Of a stretch of 64,000 nt of DNA, positions 44,301-55,776 are shown piece after piece. The translations under genes were made by a program, and so were the position numbers. The notes below the pieces were generated by a model. The model saw only the letters and a program-made list of their open reading frames with translations, was not told the DNA's origin and did not search any database. The DNA comes from Paraspadella gotoi. Lineage: Eukaryota; Chaetognatha. The stretch spans positions 21,189,665 through 21,253,664 of the forward strand of contig CM119269.1 of assembly GCA_051294375.1 (NCBI GenBank). Reading direction: 5' to 3'. Position 1 is the stretch's first letter. Every line of letters starts with the position of its first letter.

Positions 44301-47300
44301 ACTTATACAAGAATCAATCATAATTCGTAGTAATTTTTATTTATATAAGAAAAACGTGACGACGACGACGGCATAAAGAAGCAATACTAAACGATTATCT
44401 ACGCCCAAGACGGTCTTAAGCCCGTCTGGCGAGATAAAAACTATATTATCCATTTACGCTAGTCTAATTTTAGCGACAGAGCTATACTCTATAGCGAAGT
44501 TGCGGCTTATAACAAAATAGAAGCGGTAAAGACACTTTTTTGGCTGGTACAAAGGGAATTAAAACTGATAATTGGTTTTATTCTCCCAAGGCCGAGTTTA
44601 ATAATATTGATTTTTGAACGCAGCTTGGCTTTAAATAATTATTTAGCTATTACCGACGGTAATAAAAAAAACCTATGAAGACTTACATAATGTAATTTTG
44701 CCAAACCTGGGAAAAAATTATTTTAATCATCAGGAGATGATCCCAAGAAATAGCAAAACAATACCTAATAAAGAGCAAAGAAAGGGGAAAGAACTTTCGG
44801 TAGGATAGAAAAATCTGCCCCGACCCAAGACAAGGGGTGGGGAGGCACTTGATGCGTCTCCGCCATGCACCGCAACAGGTATTACTCGTCGGTTTCCGCC
44901 GGCCCCCGAAGGAGGCGGCCAAACTGGATCGTGGTTGCCGGCTTGAAGGTAGCCTGTCCCGGAGCTGACCCCTCCAGTCCCGGACCACCTCCCTCCCGTC
45001 CATCCACCGACGCGATGGCGACCGGAAACGTCTTTGACACCTGGCGTCCATCGATCCTTACCCCCAGAGGAATGCGCCGCCGAGGAGGCTGGACGAGAAG
45101 GTTGTTCGCGGTGCCACGGATACTCGTCGATGTTGTAAACTTTGGAACTGATGAGGCCGTTCCCCCCAACGACATGGTGGCCGCCGGCAATCATCGTGGT
45201 CGCGCCCTTGACACCGGGTCGGCCCGATGAGGACGAAGAGGACACGAGAAAAGGCTGAGGCTGCTTCGACGACGAAGATCCGTAGTCGAATTCAGGAGGC
45301 GGGTGGTTTTTTTTTGACGGAACGGAAGACTCTCCGCCGACGTAAGTGCGGCCTCCAGGAAAGGGGGGGACGATAGCGGGGGGGTGGTTTTCGCCGCGAT
45401 GATAGAGTGAACCCGGAAGCCCCGAACCAGCAACCTGATTGAAACGGTTGGAACTTCCCGCGAAAGTATGGTGGTGAGGGTTGTAGTCCCAGGCGTCGAA
45501 GCGATCGTGAGAGGAGGAAGAAGGGTACGAAGGAAACGAGGAATGGGAGGCGGCCGATGAAAACGACGAAGGGTTCTTTTTTTCTGGTTGGGCACCGTTA
45601 GTCGTATCCTCGTTGTCGCGAGAAAAGTAGGTTGTAAAATAAGGCGGAAGTGGAGGCGGAGGCGGCGACGAAGAGGAAAGCTGCTCATTTTGCTCATCGG
45701 CGGGGGGAGAGAAAAAGCTCCGGTAGGCAGAGGTAGAAGACGGCGACGGGGAGGATGAGGCCGAATAATAGGGTGGATGCCCGTAAGCCGAAGAAGGCTC
45801 GTCGAAGGGACGCGAACTTCGTTCAGACGCCGTGTCTACACCCGCTCGAGGAGGAGATTCCGGCGTTCGTTTCTTCATCGGCGTCAACGGAACCTTCTTT
45901 TCCGTTCCGTACAAGATCAAAGTCCACTCTTTTAATCTTGGAACTCGTTCTTTTAGTTTACGGCAAGTTATAAATTTTTAGGGGCAGTTTGTTTTTATTT
46001 TTTTGTTAATTGCATAACAGAATAAAAGGTTGATTATATACATAAAAAACATTGGTTACGAAATAGTAGACGATAACATAGAAAAATTACGGAAACATGC
46101 AAAACGACAGGAAATTTGGGATTTCAGGCAAGAAGGAAATTGAAGAAATGTTGCAGATGTGTCATCACAACGATTTTTGGTTGAAAAGGATTGCAGGAAG
46201 AAAGAATGAAAGACGTGTGAAAAACAAATTGACAATTTTAGAAAAGAAAATATGACGGTGCGTTGATATATAAAGAAAAACTTTATTATCCTCTTCACGG
46301 TCATCCAACAACCGTCATCCATCCGATCCCCATTACTGACAATCCGACGAATGATTGACTGTTCTCACTGTACTCACTTGTAGTTCCCCAGTTTCGAATT
46401 TCCAGCTTCCATTTTCCGTAAGAGGTTTCGCCCCACGTGTGAGTAGACATAAAGGGCCAATCGACAAACCCGTCCCGAGACAAGTCCCGCGGTCGTCTAG
46501 TAGTAGTAATAATAATAATAATTATGATACAAATTTAAAAATATGTAAGTACATATAAACACATTGCAATAATCGTTGGAATCCTTAAAGGGAACTCAAA
46601 TATCGAAAATCTTATAGCTTTATATTTAAGCATTTACAAATAATATACAAGTCAACATAAGGACAACAGGTTGAACATGCAATAGGCTGTTTTTAAAAGG
46701 ATTTGTAAATACGTAATCTCGATGGTTTAAAATCACCTTGCTAAAAGACAGCTCCTAGTCCCGTGGGGGGAAATTAAAAAGATCTCGAGCTCGCCGCGGC
46801 GCATCGCCGAGAGGGTGATTCGCGCCTGTACGTGCTCCAAGTATTTAACGTGTTGACGATGAGAGCGCGAGTGACGGCAACCGTCCACGTTGAGGTCGAA
46901 AGTCTGTTTTCCGTTCGCGGGAATGTTTCTGAAAAATTGAACACCGGTTACAGTAGTACATGGTATCGGAGACAATCTCGGAATATCTCCAACAAGAAGA
47001 GCGTTCACTTAATTTTTCACTCAACTGCAATACAACATTTCAAGTTTAACGTGGTCCTCCATCCACTTTGTTACCGTAAAAAATTACACATTTCTGAAGT
47101 ATAATATTGTAAATAACCTGTTTCTATCAGAGCTCGTGATCTTGCAAACGTGCTGAGGAGGAACGAGCGTCCAGTTGGCCGCTAACACAGCCATGGCGGC
47201 GGCATCCATTAATCCATAGCCGAACCAATGGGATACCTTTCGATTGACGCCATTTGTCACCCACTCATCTGTGACAAGGTTTTCTGGTCGAGCACTGAAA

Positions 47301-50300
47301 TGAGGAAAGGTTAAGCTCGAAATGGCGAAAGGTGAAATATTAAAATCTCGATCCATCATCGATCAAAATCTGATTGTAGTGATAATATAATTATATAAAA
47401 GCCTTATAAACCTGAGTATGACAATGTGCTGCAAATCTCGCCAAGTTAAGTTTCGGTTGGCCTGTAGTGCAAGAGCACAGATTCCTGCTGCTAGGGGAGC
47501 AGACGCTGACGTTCCTGTGTGGGAGTTGGTACACCCTTTGTTCAAATCCGTTGTAACCTGTAACAAAGTAAGGCAGCATAAATAACAAGCAAGCATGAAA
47601 CTGGTTATTTCCAAAATAACTTTTAGCCAATTCGACTACGTGGATTACGGAAACTATTATCGACTACTAATAGAGCTAATAAAACTGACGGACGTATGGA
47701 TGCAAATGGCAGATATAAATTTGATTAAAATGAAGAAAAACAACAAAGATAAAGTATTCATTTTTCTTCAGAAACTAATAAAAATTGAACAAAAGAAAAT
47801 GTCTCCCACCACCCCTGCTCTTCTCTCGGCATTTACATGCATTTCTGGGACTCGCAAAGAAAAAGGTCAAAGTCGCTTCGTTCGTCTCTTTCATTCGGGA
47901 AACATTGAAAAGCAAGAAAGGAAAGAAATGTCGAGCCAGTAAACTGGAAGGAAGGAATTTCGTCTGGCTCGAAAGGGAAAATCCGCAACCGAAGGAGGCG
48001 TTTGAAGAGAATTTTCTCCGCCAGTGTAAAATGCCAGGGAAAAGAAGAGACTCACTATTTGTTTTTCCCTCGGCGACCCTGATGAATACGTGGACGCAAG
48101 TGTCGAAGAACAGGCCTCGGAATACCTGAAAAAAAAAAAAAAAACACGAAAAACGGATTAACCTCCAACATTCAAGGAGTCTGGAATTCAAATCGATTCA
48201 AATCCGATGAGGAGAAAAGTCGACGACGTCCAAATAAATTTAAATTTAAGTAATTTTAAATTTATTAAAAAATAATTTTAAACGTACGCAATCATGAGAG
48301 ACGGTTAAAAACTATCATAAAATTATTCGGAGAAAATCTCTACTAGAAAATAAGGAAGAAAAGGTGAATTTTCTGTATTTCTGAGTCAGTAATAGGCCCT
48401 TTCTCGAAAATCTCACCATGGAATATTTCCCGACTGGGTGGCTGAAGAGATAGAGAGCGTGTATATGGAGTTGGTGTACCCGTCACAATTGCAAGAGTCT
48501 TTGTCGCGACCGCCGTTTCCGGACGCCCAGACAAAAATAGACCCTTTCCCCCCGCGACCCTAGATAAGGAAAAGTAAAAAATAAATAAATTTGAAAGTCA
48601 GAGACGAACGTACTAACTCCACCTTAACTATAAAAGAATAAGGGAGTAGGGGTGAAAAAGAGAGAAATCCCAGATGACATTGTCGTTTTCTCTTTCCTAA
48701 AACATTTCCTATTCATCCAAATGGAAATGCAATTTGCAGAAATGAGTTCGTGATCCTCGGATTTCGTGTCCGATTGTTGCATATTGTTCTAGGTAATCGT
48801 CATTCCAGGGATCGCATGAGAAAACGAAACCCGAAACAACCATGGTCAATTAGGAGTTATCGCTTATTTCATCTCTTTTTTAGGCTCAGGAGAAGAGACA
48901 GGAGGATAATCTTAACTTAAAGCCAGGGGAACAATGACAGTATTTTTTTGGCTGCTAGACAGGGCTAAAGAAGTTACGAATCTTTGTCATCGTTAGCGCA
49001 GTTAGGTCCTCCTATTTTAACTTACATGATCTACTTTACCTTAACTGGACCATAGAGCATCGCCGTAACAGAGAAAAACGCTTACCATGTTGACTCCGTC
49101 TTGAAAAGCCTTCTCGGCCAGTTTGGCGGGGCCGTCGACAGTTCGTCCGTCGTCATCCGGCCCCCACGAGGCGGAGTAGATATCGATGTGTTGCGGGTTT
49201 AAGGACAGGCTCTGCGCCTCCACAGCGTCCGTGACGTCACCATCTAACATGCGGACGCCTGGAGAAATAAAGCATGGAATCTTACTGTTGGCATTAGGGG
49301 CTTCCGACCCTCAGTGGCGCCGCCTGTCACTGGCGCGGTTACCCTAGGACGTTCTCGCTTTGCCAACGCAGAGGGAAAACGTTAGGACTGTGGATGGAAC
49401 GCAATGCCTGGGATGGTGCGTTCCCCCTCTGAGCCAATGGGATTGGATGAACGATGGTGGATGTGACGCGGTGTGAATATACCGCCACAATAGAATAAAA
49501 TAGTGCAATTGCTTTCAATACATTGGTTCTATTGGCTTGCAGGAAAGCAAGCAATACCTGGCTTACTTTAAGGACTTTCACACAAGTCATCACGCTGTTC
49601 AATCACGGTCGGTGAATATTCATCCACGCACCTCCGATGCTTGCGTCGTAGGCGACCCCAACGATACAGATGTTGTTGTCGGCAACGGCAGCCACTTCGC
49701 CCGCGCATCGCGTCCCGTGTCTAAAAAATATAGACGAATTTTTAGCAGGAGTAGATTAATAAAAATTCAATTGTTGTAAAAGAATGGAAACCTGTTCTCG
49801 TTGGTAAAATCGTATCTCGGCTGGGGATCGAAATCTTGCGCGTTTACGTCGTAAGAAGCCCTGCGAGTATAACAATTTTCAATGAAAAATCATGTCCGTT
49901 GTCAGCTTTTTGTCCTCGTCTTCTCGTTCGTCTTACTGAGGATCATAGTTGCGCTGCAAATCGGGGTGATCTTTTTCGATGCCGTCGTCCAGAATGGAGA
50001 CGACGACTCCTTTTCCGGTGTAGTTGAGGCGCCAGGCTTCTTCCACAGCCATATCTAAACCGTTCCCACGGTTCTGCAAAACGAAATTTGTGAAAATGAA
50101 ATGAACTGTAAACTGGGATCCTTTGGCTGCTAAATTCTCGGGATATCTCTAAAGGCGACGGTAGAACTTACTATTGTTGACGTTGATGTTAGTTTTGCTA
50201 TTCTGTTGTTTTTAGGTTATTGTTATTTATAATAAGCGCCTCCGTTTTAGATTTACCCATTCCGGTTATTTAGACCGCCTGGCGTTGGTCCAATTAACCT

Positions 50301-51555
50301 TATGTGTTCAGACAAAATCAACTTACCAAGTACCACATTTCCACCCATCGATTATCGTTGTATTTCAAATCGCGTTTTTTCCGTATTTTAATTTCTTGTT
50401 GTTCGTACCATATAATCTGTGAGTTACACACATAAAACAAACATGAAAGAAAACTACTTCATTCTTTATATTCCAGTCGTTACCTTAGGCTCGTGTCTTA
50501 TTCTTCTCATATATCTTTTTTGGATGGGTCTTGTTGAGCGTTTGGTAAGGCGACGGCATTTGTATAACCAAATGTTCGTATTTGGTATAACCTAGCAGCC
50601 ATAACGTAATCGAATCCTTTAATACTGTAATTATGTAGACCTACTAAGAGAAGAACAACCATACCTCTCTGATGAGTATTAGAGAGTGTTTATGAGCGAC
50701 GGCCTCGGCGTCCCGTCGGGTACAATGGGGCTTCAGTTCGACCACCACCTGATTCGAAAACACCCGCGGGGGTCTGCTCTCCAAGCGGCGAGTCGCCGAC
50801 ATCGAAAGGCCCGAGGCGGCGTCCGAAGCCGCGCTCTCTTGGAGGAAAGAGGCAGCGAAAATAAGCGCGAGTAAAAGCGTCGCCCCCGCAGAGGAGGAGA
50901 GGCCTATCACGACGTGGCCGGGGGAGCAGAATCTCGAGGAGTTTGCCGATGAAGCCGCAATCACCGACGACCGAGCAGAGTGACGACTTCGACGAGAGTT
51001 TTTTGCGACCGTCTTCGAGTCGTCGTCCGGTCTTTCGATCATGTCCGCCGGCGACGAAAAAAGCGAAGTGTGAAGCCGCGGGTGAAAAGGGGAGAAATTG
51101 TGACTAAGCGGGTCGGAGATGGAATCTCTCTTCACTGTAGACGAATGGCAGGGGTCTTCCGTCGACTCGGCGGCGAGAACATCGATCCCGTCACTTAAAT
51201 AATCTCCTTCTCGAGTCGATCCGATATTTTTTTCTGGCGAAGGCTCTTCCCCAAAATAGTAAAATAAGGAGGAGGCTTCGGGCGTCGGGCTCTCCAGAGT
51301 TTCCAACGAAACGCTTTCGTAGGCGAGGGCTTTGGTGAGCGACGGACGATGTCGTCGTCTGGCGAATCGTTTTGCGGCGTCGGCGGCAATAAGCCTACGT
51401 CGACGACCGCGTCGGTGACTTCGTCGGCGACGGCAGTGACGATCGTGAATGTCCTCGGACAGAGACGGGTAGTCCGACGCGACGATGACCGCGCGGCGTT
51501 TCAAGCGTTGGCGCTTGAAGCGAGAGGATTCCGCCGCGCGATCGCGATTCGGCAT
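37258..51555 (-). CDS. Furin-type proprotein convertase with alternative 3' ends
   Basis: Subtilisin-like serine endoprotease that cleaves proproteins after paired basic residues in the secretory pathway. Common exons 5'->3': 50665-51555, 50484-50591, 50327-50416, 49937-50073, 49792-49860, 49632-49720, 49086-49258, 48417-48559, 48056-48125, 47412-47557, 47118-47294, 46737-46928, 46378-46496 (2404 bp). Prodomain includes RRLTKRS and an autocleavage site KIRKKRD. The catalytic Asp ([13 protein letters not shown]), His ([12 protein letters not shown]), oxyanion Asn (WASGNGG) and Ser ([14 protein letters not shown]) are all present, followed by the P domain. The last common exon ends in phase 1 and fits either 44730-45949 (1207 aa), or 41836-41997 followed by the Cys-rich/tail exons (1088 aa) or by 40584-41122 (1034 aa). 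The first exon adds a very basic 210-residue N-terminus and a hydrophobic segment at about residues 214-239, a possible signal anchor. Drosophila Fur1 is a known precedent for alternative furin 3' exons. Confidence 0.92.
38926..38945. repeat. (GA)n/(TA)n microsatellite
   Basis: GAGAGAGAGAGA followed by TATATATATATATA in the furin intron before the Cys-rich exons. Similar short TA tracts are at 3388-3402 and 61073-61110. Confidence 0.85.
39420..39830. repeat. Partial copy of the minisatellite-bearing dispersed repeat
   Basis: Contains GATTGATGAGATAACGAATT, then an AT-rich stretch with AATAAATAAAAGAATTGATA and TTAAATTTAA AAGTATA segments matching 24200-24260, then AAGAAGCAATA and CCAAGACGAGATAAAAAA (39779-39796) matching 25730-25760 and 44375-44440. 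It lies in the furin intron before the Cys-rich exons. Confidence 0.55.
39845..39923 (-). other. Possible alternative first exon with signal peptide upstream of the Cys-rich exons
   Basis: An ATG at 39923 opens [18 protein letters not shown].., signal-peptide-like, then SHSGEKE, and a donor GAAG|GTTCGT in phase 1 that joins in frame to exon 38196-38348 (giving [11 protein letters not shown]). It would make a 100-200-residue membrane protein with furin Cys repeats but no protease. This rests on phase match and hydrophobicity alone, and could be chance. Confidence 0.3.
40584..41122 (-). other. Possible furin 3' exon C: basic region plus hydrophobic C-terminus
   Basis: Open for 179 codons from a plausible acceptor (ACAACCAG|GCGCGG) in the phase left by exon B. 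It encodes [20 protein letters not shown], a basic cluster ([10 protein letters not shown]) and a hydrophobic end ([20 protein letters not shown]). No family similarity recognised. GC content is higher than in surrounding intron. It would correspond to a third isoform; it could also be a chance open frame. Confidence 0.4.
41836..41997 (-). other. Furin alternative exon B: second version of the P-domain end
   Basis: Encodes [20 protein letters not shown] followed by an Ala/Gly/Ser-rich stretch ending GLGLPG. It re-encodes the same final P-domain strand as exon A and accepts the same phase, so A and B are mutually exclusive. It leaves in phase 1, compatible with both 40584-41122 and 38196-38348. 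Confidence 0.82.
43720..44450. repeat. Minisatellite-bearing dispersed repeat copy in a furin intron
   Basis: Starts with GTGATCTCGCTAGACGTTA (43730), then an array at about 43860-44085 of about nine 24-bp units (GATGCGATGATAGTCATTCA core), then AGAAGCCATATCTAAATTTT (44263) and a closing part like that at 25730. The order of landmarks is the same as at 23320-25800. Confidence 0.65.
44730..45949 (-). other. Furin alternative 3' exon A: P-domain end, Ser/Pro-rich region, hydrophobic C-terminus
   Basis: Begins with the last P-domain strand ([14 protein letters not shown]), then about 340 residues rich in Ser, Pro, Gly and His without cysteine repeats, ending in a hydrophobic stretch ([19 protein letters not shown]) at the stop. 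With no cytoplasmic tail after it, this could be a tail-type transmembrane segment or a GPI signal. Acceptor phase 1 matches exon 46378-46496. Open frames on the opposite strand here are compositional. Confidence 0.85.
49281..49490 (+). repeat. 5'-truncated SINE-like copy in a furin intron
   Basis: Matches the copies at 20438 and 20926 from CTTCCGACCCTCAGTG to the AATATACCGCCACA end, with scattered substitutions. It lacks the first 60 or so bases. Located in the intron between furin exons 49086-49258 and 49632-49720. Confidence 0.75.
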
Positions 51556-53279
51556 CGTCCCGACCTTTACAAGTGAAGGGAGGGAATGGATGCAGGCCTG
51601 GGGATAACGTCTCGCCGTGTAGTTATTTACGGAGTCTTCTTTCTTTTTTTTTCACCTTTTTTTTAACTTTAAGAATGTAAATATTTCATTTTTAATGTCA
51701 TATAGTAATTTTAACTAAAAGTTAAAAACATAATCATGGTATTGGATTTAGTATGTGACGTGATTTAAATGGAAATCACTTAATTTCACCGATTTTAAAG
51801 TTTTAACACGCTAGTCTCCGACATTTTATCGCTCAAAATCATCACTTCACTGCGTCGTTTATTTTTCCCGTATTTTCGCTCTTCTCACAAAATAAAAACT
51901 AAAAAAAGGAAAGAAAAATAAAAAAGTAACTGACTCGCACGCAAAAAAAAAAGAACTCGAAAAAGTGATTTTATTATGACAAGACTAGAAAAACATTTGG
52001 CAAAAAATGCGTAAAATGTTATCGACTGAAAATTACGAAACGCTTCTTTTCGACTCTTGATTAATTCACCGACGCATTGGTTCGGGCTTTTTTTGGCTGA
52101 TTTGGAAAATAAATCTCATTAACGTGAATGAAAAAAAAACAACAAAAACTCGGTGAATCTCGAATCTAGGAAACCCTAATTTCAATTCACTTGAAGTTAA
52201 ACAAGTTATAGACACAAATAAGAAAACATTAAAAATCTTTGAACCCGCACAGTACTCTATAATTTGCTACTTCAGCGTAGGCACCTGTTGCATTATTATT
52301 ATTTTTACCTTCTATCTTTTATTCTTTTTAACCCCTCATATAACTTTTGCGCTAATTCAATTTATTGGAGCGAGTTTTCTTTCGTAAGTTTTAAAAATTT
52401 TAAGCTATGTAAATCCCATTTAACTAATCCTAAAAATGTGTCACTTGTTCCGCATACGCTAGTTTGGGTCAAAAAAGGTATATATATATATTAATTATCG
52501 AAAAGCTCAGGCGTTAATATTTAAAGAATTGAAGAAACATTTTATACAAGCTCTACATGTCCTGGTTTTGATATAAAGTATATGTGAGGTTATGAAAAAT
52601 ATCGGCCTGTGTGTTATTATAGTTTTTACGTAAAAGGGTTAACCCTAATGAGGGGGTTAAGCTTAAAGGTTAGGTTAGGTTTAAGCTTAAAGTTATCTTA
52701 GTCTGAGTGAGCAATTGAATAGTATCTAAGAGGATAATTGGCAGCCAATATCTGTAGAGTAAAACGTTATCATGTAAACCATAATAAAATAAAAATTAAA
52801 TCTCTTCCGATATCAATGATAACACTAAGCGTAAAGAAGTCAGAACGCTTAAGCCAATACAAAAAATAACGCAGCGACGTAAAGCCAGATGAGAAAGGAA
52901 AGATAAAGCATTGCAAAGCCAGATGAGATCCGGAAGGATTCACACTTTCCTTTCTCCCTCTTCTCAGTCGGAGGCGGCGGCGGCGATCGAATGCAGAAAG
53001 ACGTTCCTTCTTCTTCTTCTTCTTCTTCTTCTCATTTTTTTTTTTATTTACGTCAGATTCGCCGAGATTTCGCCTTGGTGCAGTGCGAACATATCTCCGG
53101 CCTCCTTTTTTGACGATTGCATCGCTTTTTGCAGGAACCAACGAGAATTGCAATAGGCAATATTCGATCGAACGGAGGAAAAAGAAAAAGGGAACGAGGA
53201 TGGACGAACAATTGACGAGATTCAGTTGGAGACGACGACCAGGAGGACGACGACTACAACGACGACAGGGAAACAACCG

Positions 53280-53315
<36 letters not shown>

Positions 53316-54251
53316 GGGAGAGAGAGAGAGATTAGGAAAAACGAATGCCCTCCGGATGAAACGTTTACAGAATCGTAGTCTTAATAGATCATATCATTTT
53401 CCAGGGATAAAAATCATTTTTTCCAAGTATTTCTTCATTCATTCGTTTACTTATATTGTGAAAATCTTTCTTTCTTCGACGAATGATAAATTGTAAGATT
53501 AAAATTTTTAATTGTTTTTATTTTTACAGGAGTGGAAAAGCACCGCAGGAAAGCCGCGGCGGGCGTACGGAGAAGGCAGCGAAGGCTGGGGACGCTGCCG
53601 GCTACGAAACACGGCCGCCGCTGATCCGCCGTTGCTGCTGCCGACGCTGCCGCAGCGACAGATTCGCCCAGAAGAAGAGCGGCCAACCAAATGAGGTCCA
53701 TAAATGGGGGCGGGAGACGGGGAACCAAGGAACTGAGAAAACTGGGGATTTTCAGAATTATTTAGATTTTCTTGCTGGCGATTGCGAAGTTACTCTTCGG
53801 GCCAGATTTTTGGTTCTTTCACCTATAATTTTTACCGGAAGTTAAACGAAAGCATGTTTAATTTACAGTTATTTATATTTATATTTTATTATATTTATAA
53901 GTAAATAAATGCTGCAATATCGCAATTTAGAGAGTTACATAATGTTTCTTGACCATAAACGAACAAAAACTATGACAATAATAAAAATATAATAAGGTAT
54001 AGTTTAATGTGGTATCTTATCTATAGTATCTTATATTATTATAATATGAAATTGGTACAAAATAGTATGTTTTAATGTGAAGCATTGATAATCCCTTTAA
54101 AATTACTTTTCCCTAGCTACTTTTATGCAGCAGGTGCGGGAAAAAATAATCATCATTATAACTGTTGGTAAAAAGTTATCTGCGGCCACTTAGTGCTAGT
54201 AATAGTAATAGTAATAGTGAGCTCTTTCCAGGGCTACATTGTTCTCAGGAT
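51556..54251. promoter_or_regulatory. Furin 5' flank and GC-rich region without a supported gene
   Basis: 51556-52900 is AT-rich with no exon recognised. 52900-53290 is GC-rich with a (CTT)n run (53007-53033) and a (GA)n run (53281-53331); its open frames are Arg- or Lys-rich by composition. 53530-53690 is a GC-rich open segment directly after a good acceptor (TTTTTACAG), ending in PEEERPTK; it might be an exon of an unrecognised + strand transcript. Part of the region is probably the furin promoter or 5' UTR. This is inferred from position. Confidence 0.35.
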
Positions 54252-54954
54252 TTAAAATTTAAATCGCCGCCATATTCGAATCCACAATTTTCGAATAGAG
54301 TTGGCAGAATGACGATGACTGGCGACGTAATTTTTGTACGATGCTACGGAATTCATGACTTTATCGTTCTCTATTCCAGGAATGTCTAATAATCTGATGC
54401 CGAGATGACGATGCGCGACAAGGCCTCCCACATAGACGTCCTCCAGTCTAAAGTAGGGAACGTCGACGGAGGCGCAGTAAATCTCGAGTCCCGTTCGTCG
54501 CGGGAGAAAGTAGGAGGGACCGAAAACGAACGGTGGGTATTTATCGTAGGGGTAGCGATTTTCGGGAACGTAATACTTAGATTTGGGATTTCGAATTGGG
54601 ACGTTGGCGGCCACTTTGCCTGCTATAAAGTGGTCCCCGCGTTGTTCGTGGATGACTCGAAGAAGATTAGCCACGTTGACAAACACGTCCTCATCCACCT
54701 TGAAGATAAAATGAGCGGCGTGGCAAAAAGTAGAAACCCACTTCAATCCCATGATGGTTTTCAACGAAAGATTGGCGTAGCTTTCGTCAAAGTTCTCCTT
54801 ACAAAAGGAAGAAAATCAAATTCTGACGTTAGTGGAGATACTGCATGATTAATGATTACAGTCACATACCTATTGATTAACGAACCATAACGTTTCTCTT
54901 GAGTCTTGATTCACAAAACAAAACAAATCAAAATCTTACAATTAATTAAAAAAC

Positions 54955-55049
<95 letters not shown>

Positions 55050-55776
55050 CAGACAGACAGACAGACAAAAAACCCACTTGAAGAATGTCGCGGTGCAACG
55101 TGCTTTCGGTGGAGATCATCTGGTTAAGCAGCGGATTCTCCGAAATTCCAAACATAAAAATGGCGCGCACGCGCCCAGTATTGTTTCGCGTTACAGAGGC
55201 CCACGTTTTCCGAATGGCGTCCCGGTTGACGCGCGAGCGGGGGTGGGATGAAATCATCATCAACAGGAAGACTCTCTCGCCGCCCCGACAAAGGTTCGGG
55301 TTGTTAAGGACGATTTCGTACTCGTGTGGGTTGCAGCCGCAACACCGATCTGCGCGCCTTGACTCGGGGTCAAACATGGAAGCCGGCGTCGTTTTCGTTG
55401 CTTCCTCTCGATTGTTTATGCACAGACGCCTACCCGAGTAGAGAGACTTCCGACAGATGTCGCCGTTTTCCGGGATCGCAAAGTCGGCGTCATCGTCGTC
55501 GTCTCCAGATTTTCCCAGGGCGAGACCCATCGCCGAGATGCCGTCGTCAATCTTACCAATGAGATCGCTGCAAAATATGACGAAACCGACGACGGAGAGA
55601 AGCAGCGTCGGCTTGATGAACTGGCTCCATCGAGCAGGTCGACGAGGAAGCCATGAATAACGACGATCGGCGTCTCCGATAAGCGGCGTCGAGGGTTTTT
55701 TTACGACACCGCTTTTCCGCTTAGACGGTTCACTTTTCTTCTTTGGTTTTTTTTCTACGTTTTGTGCCATCATCAT
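54252..55776 (-). CDS. GT31 beta-1,3-glycosyltransferase (beta-1,3-galactosyltransferase-like), 2 exons
   Basis: Type II Golgi enzyme that transfers galactose or N-acetylglucosamine in beta-1,3 linkage; which sugar cannot be told from sequence. Exons 55078-55776 and 54252-54797; 414 aa, usual for the family. A Lys/Arg-rich cytoplasmic tail is followed by a transmembrane anchor (about residues 53-76, PTLLLSVVGFVIFCSDLIG), an acidic stem, then VFLLMMISSHP, RDAIRKTWA, FMFGISEN, the metal-binding DxD-type motif KVDEDVFVN, and RLEDVYVGG. These appear in family order. The intron (54798-55077) has a phase-0 GTGGGT donor and holds a 90-bp (GAAA)n plus (GACA)n tract. The gene is divergent from KIF9, with about 1.3 kb between coding parts. 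Confidence 0.92.
54955..55066. repeat. (GAAA)n and (GACA)n microsatellite in the GT31 intron
   Basis: About 23 units of GAAA followed by five units of GACA, just downstream of the exon 1 donor on the minus strand. Confidence 0.95.

Noticed and set aside
44865-45697. Overlapping open frames on both strands in furin exon A
   Set aside because: Shadows of the Ser/Pro-rich exon; only the frame starting with the P-domain strand joins in phase to the upstream exon.
50484-50591. Apparent frameshift in the furin prodomain
   Set aside because: Read in phase 0 from the acceptor the exon is open ([15 protein letters not shown]) and joins correctly; no defect exists.
52770-53276. 168-codon - strand open frame
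   Set aside because: Contains Lys and Arg runs from simple repeats, no domain, and no splice support as part of furin.
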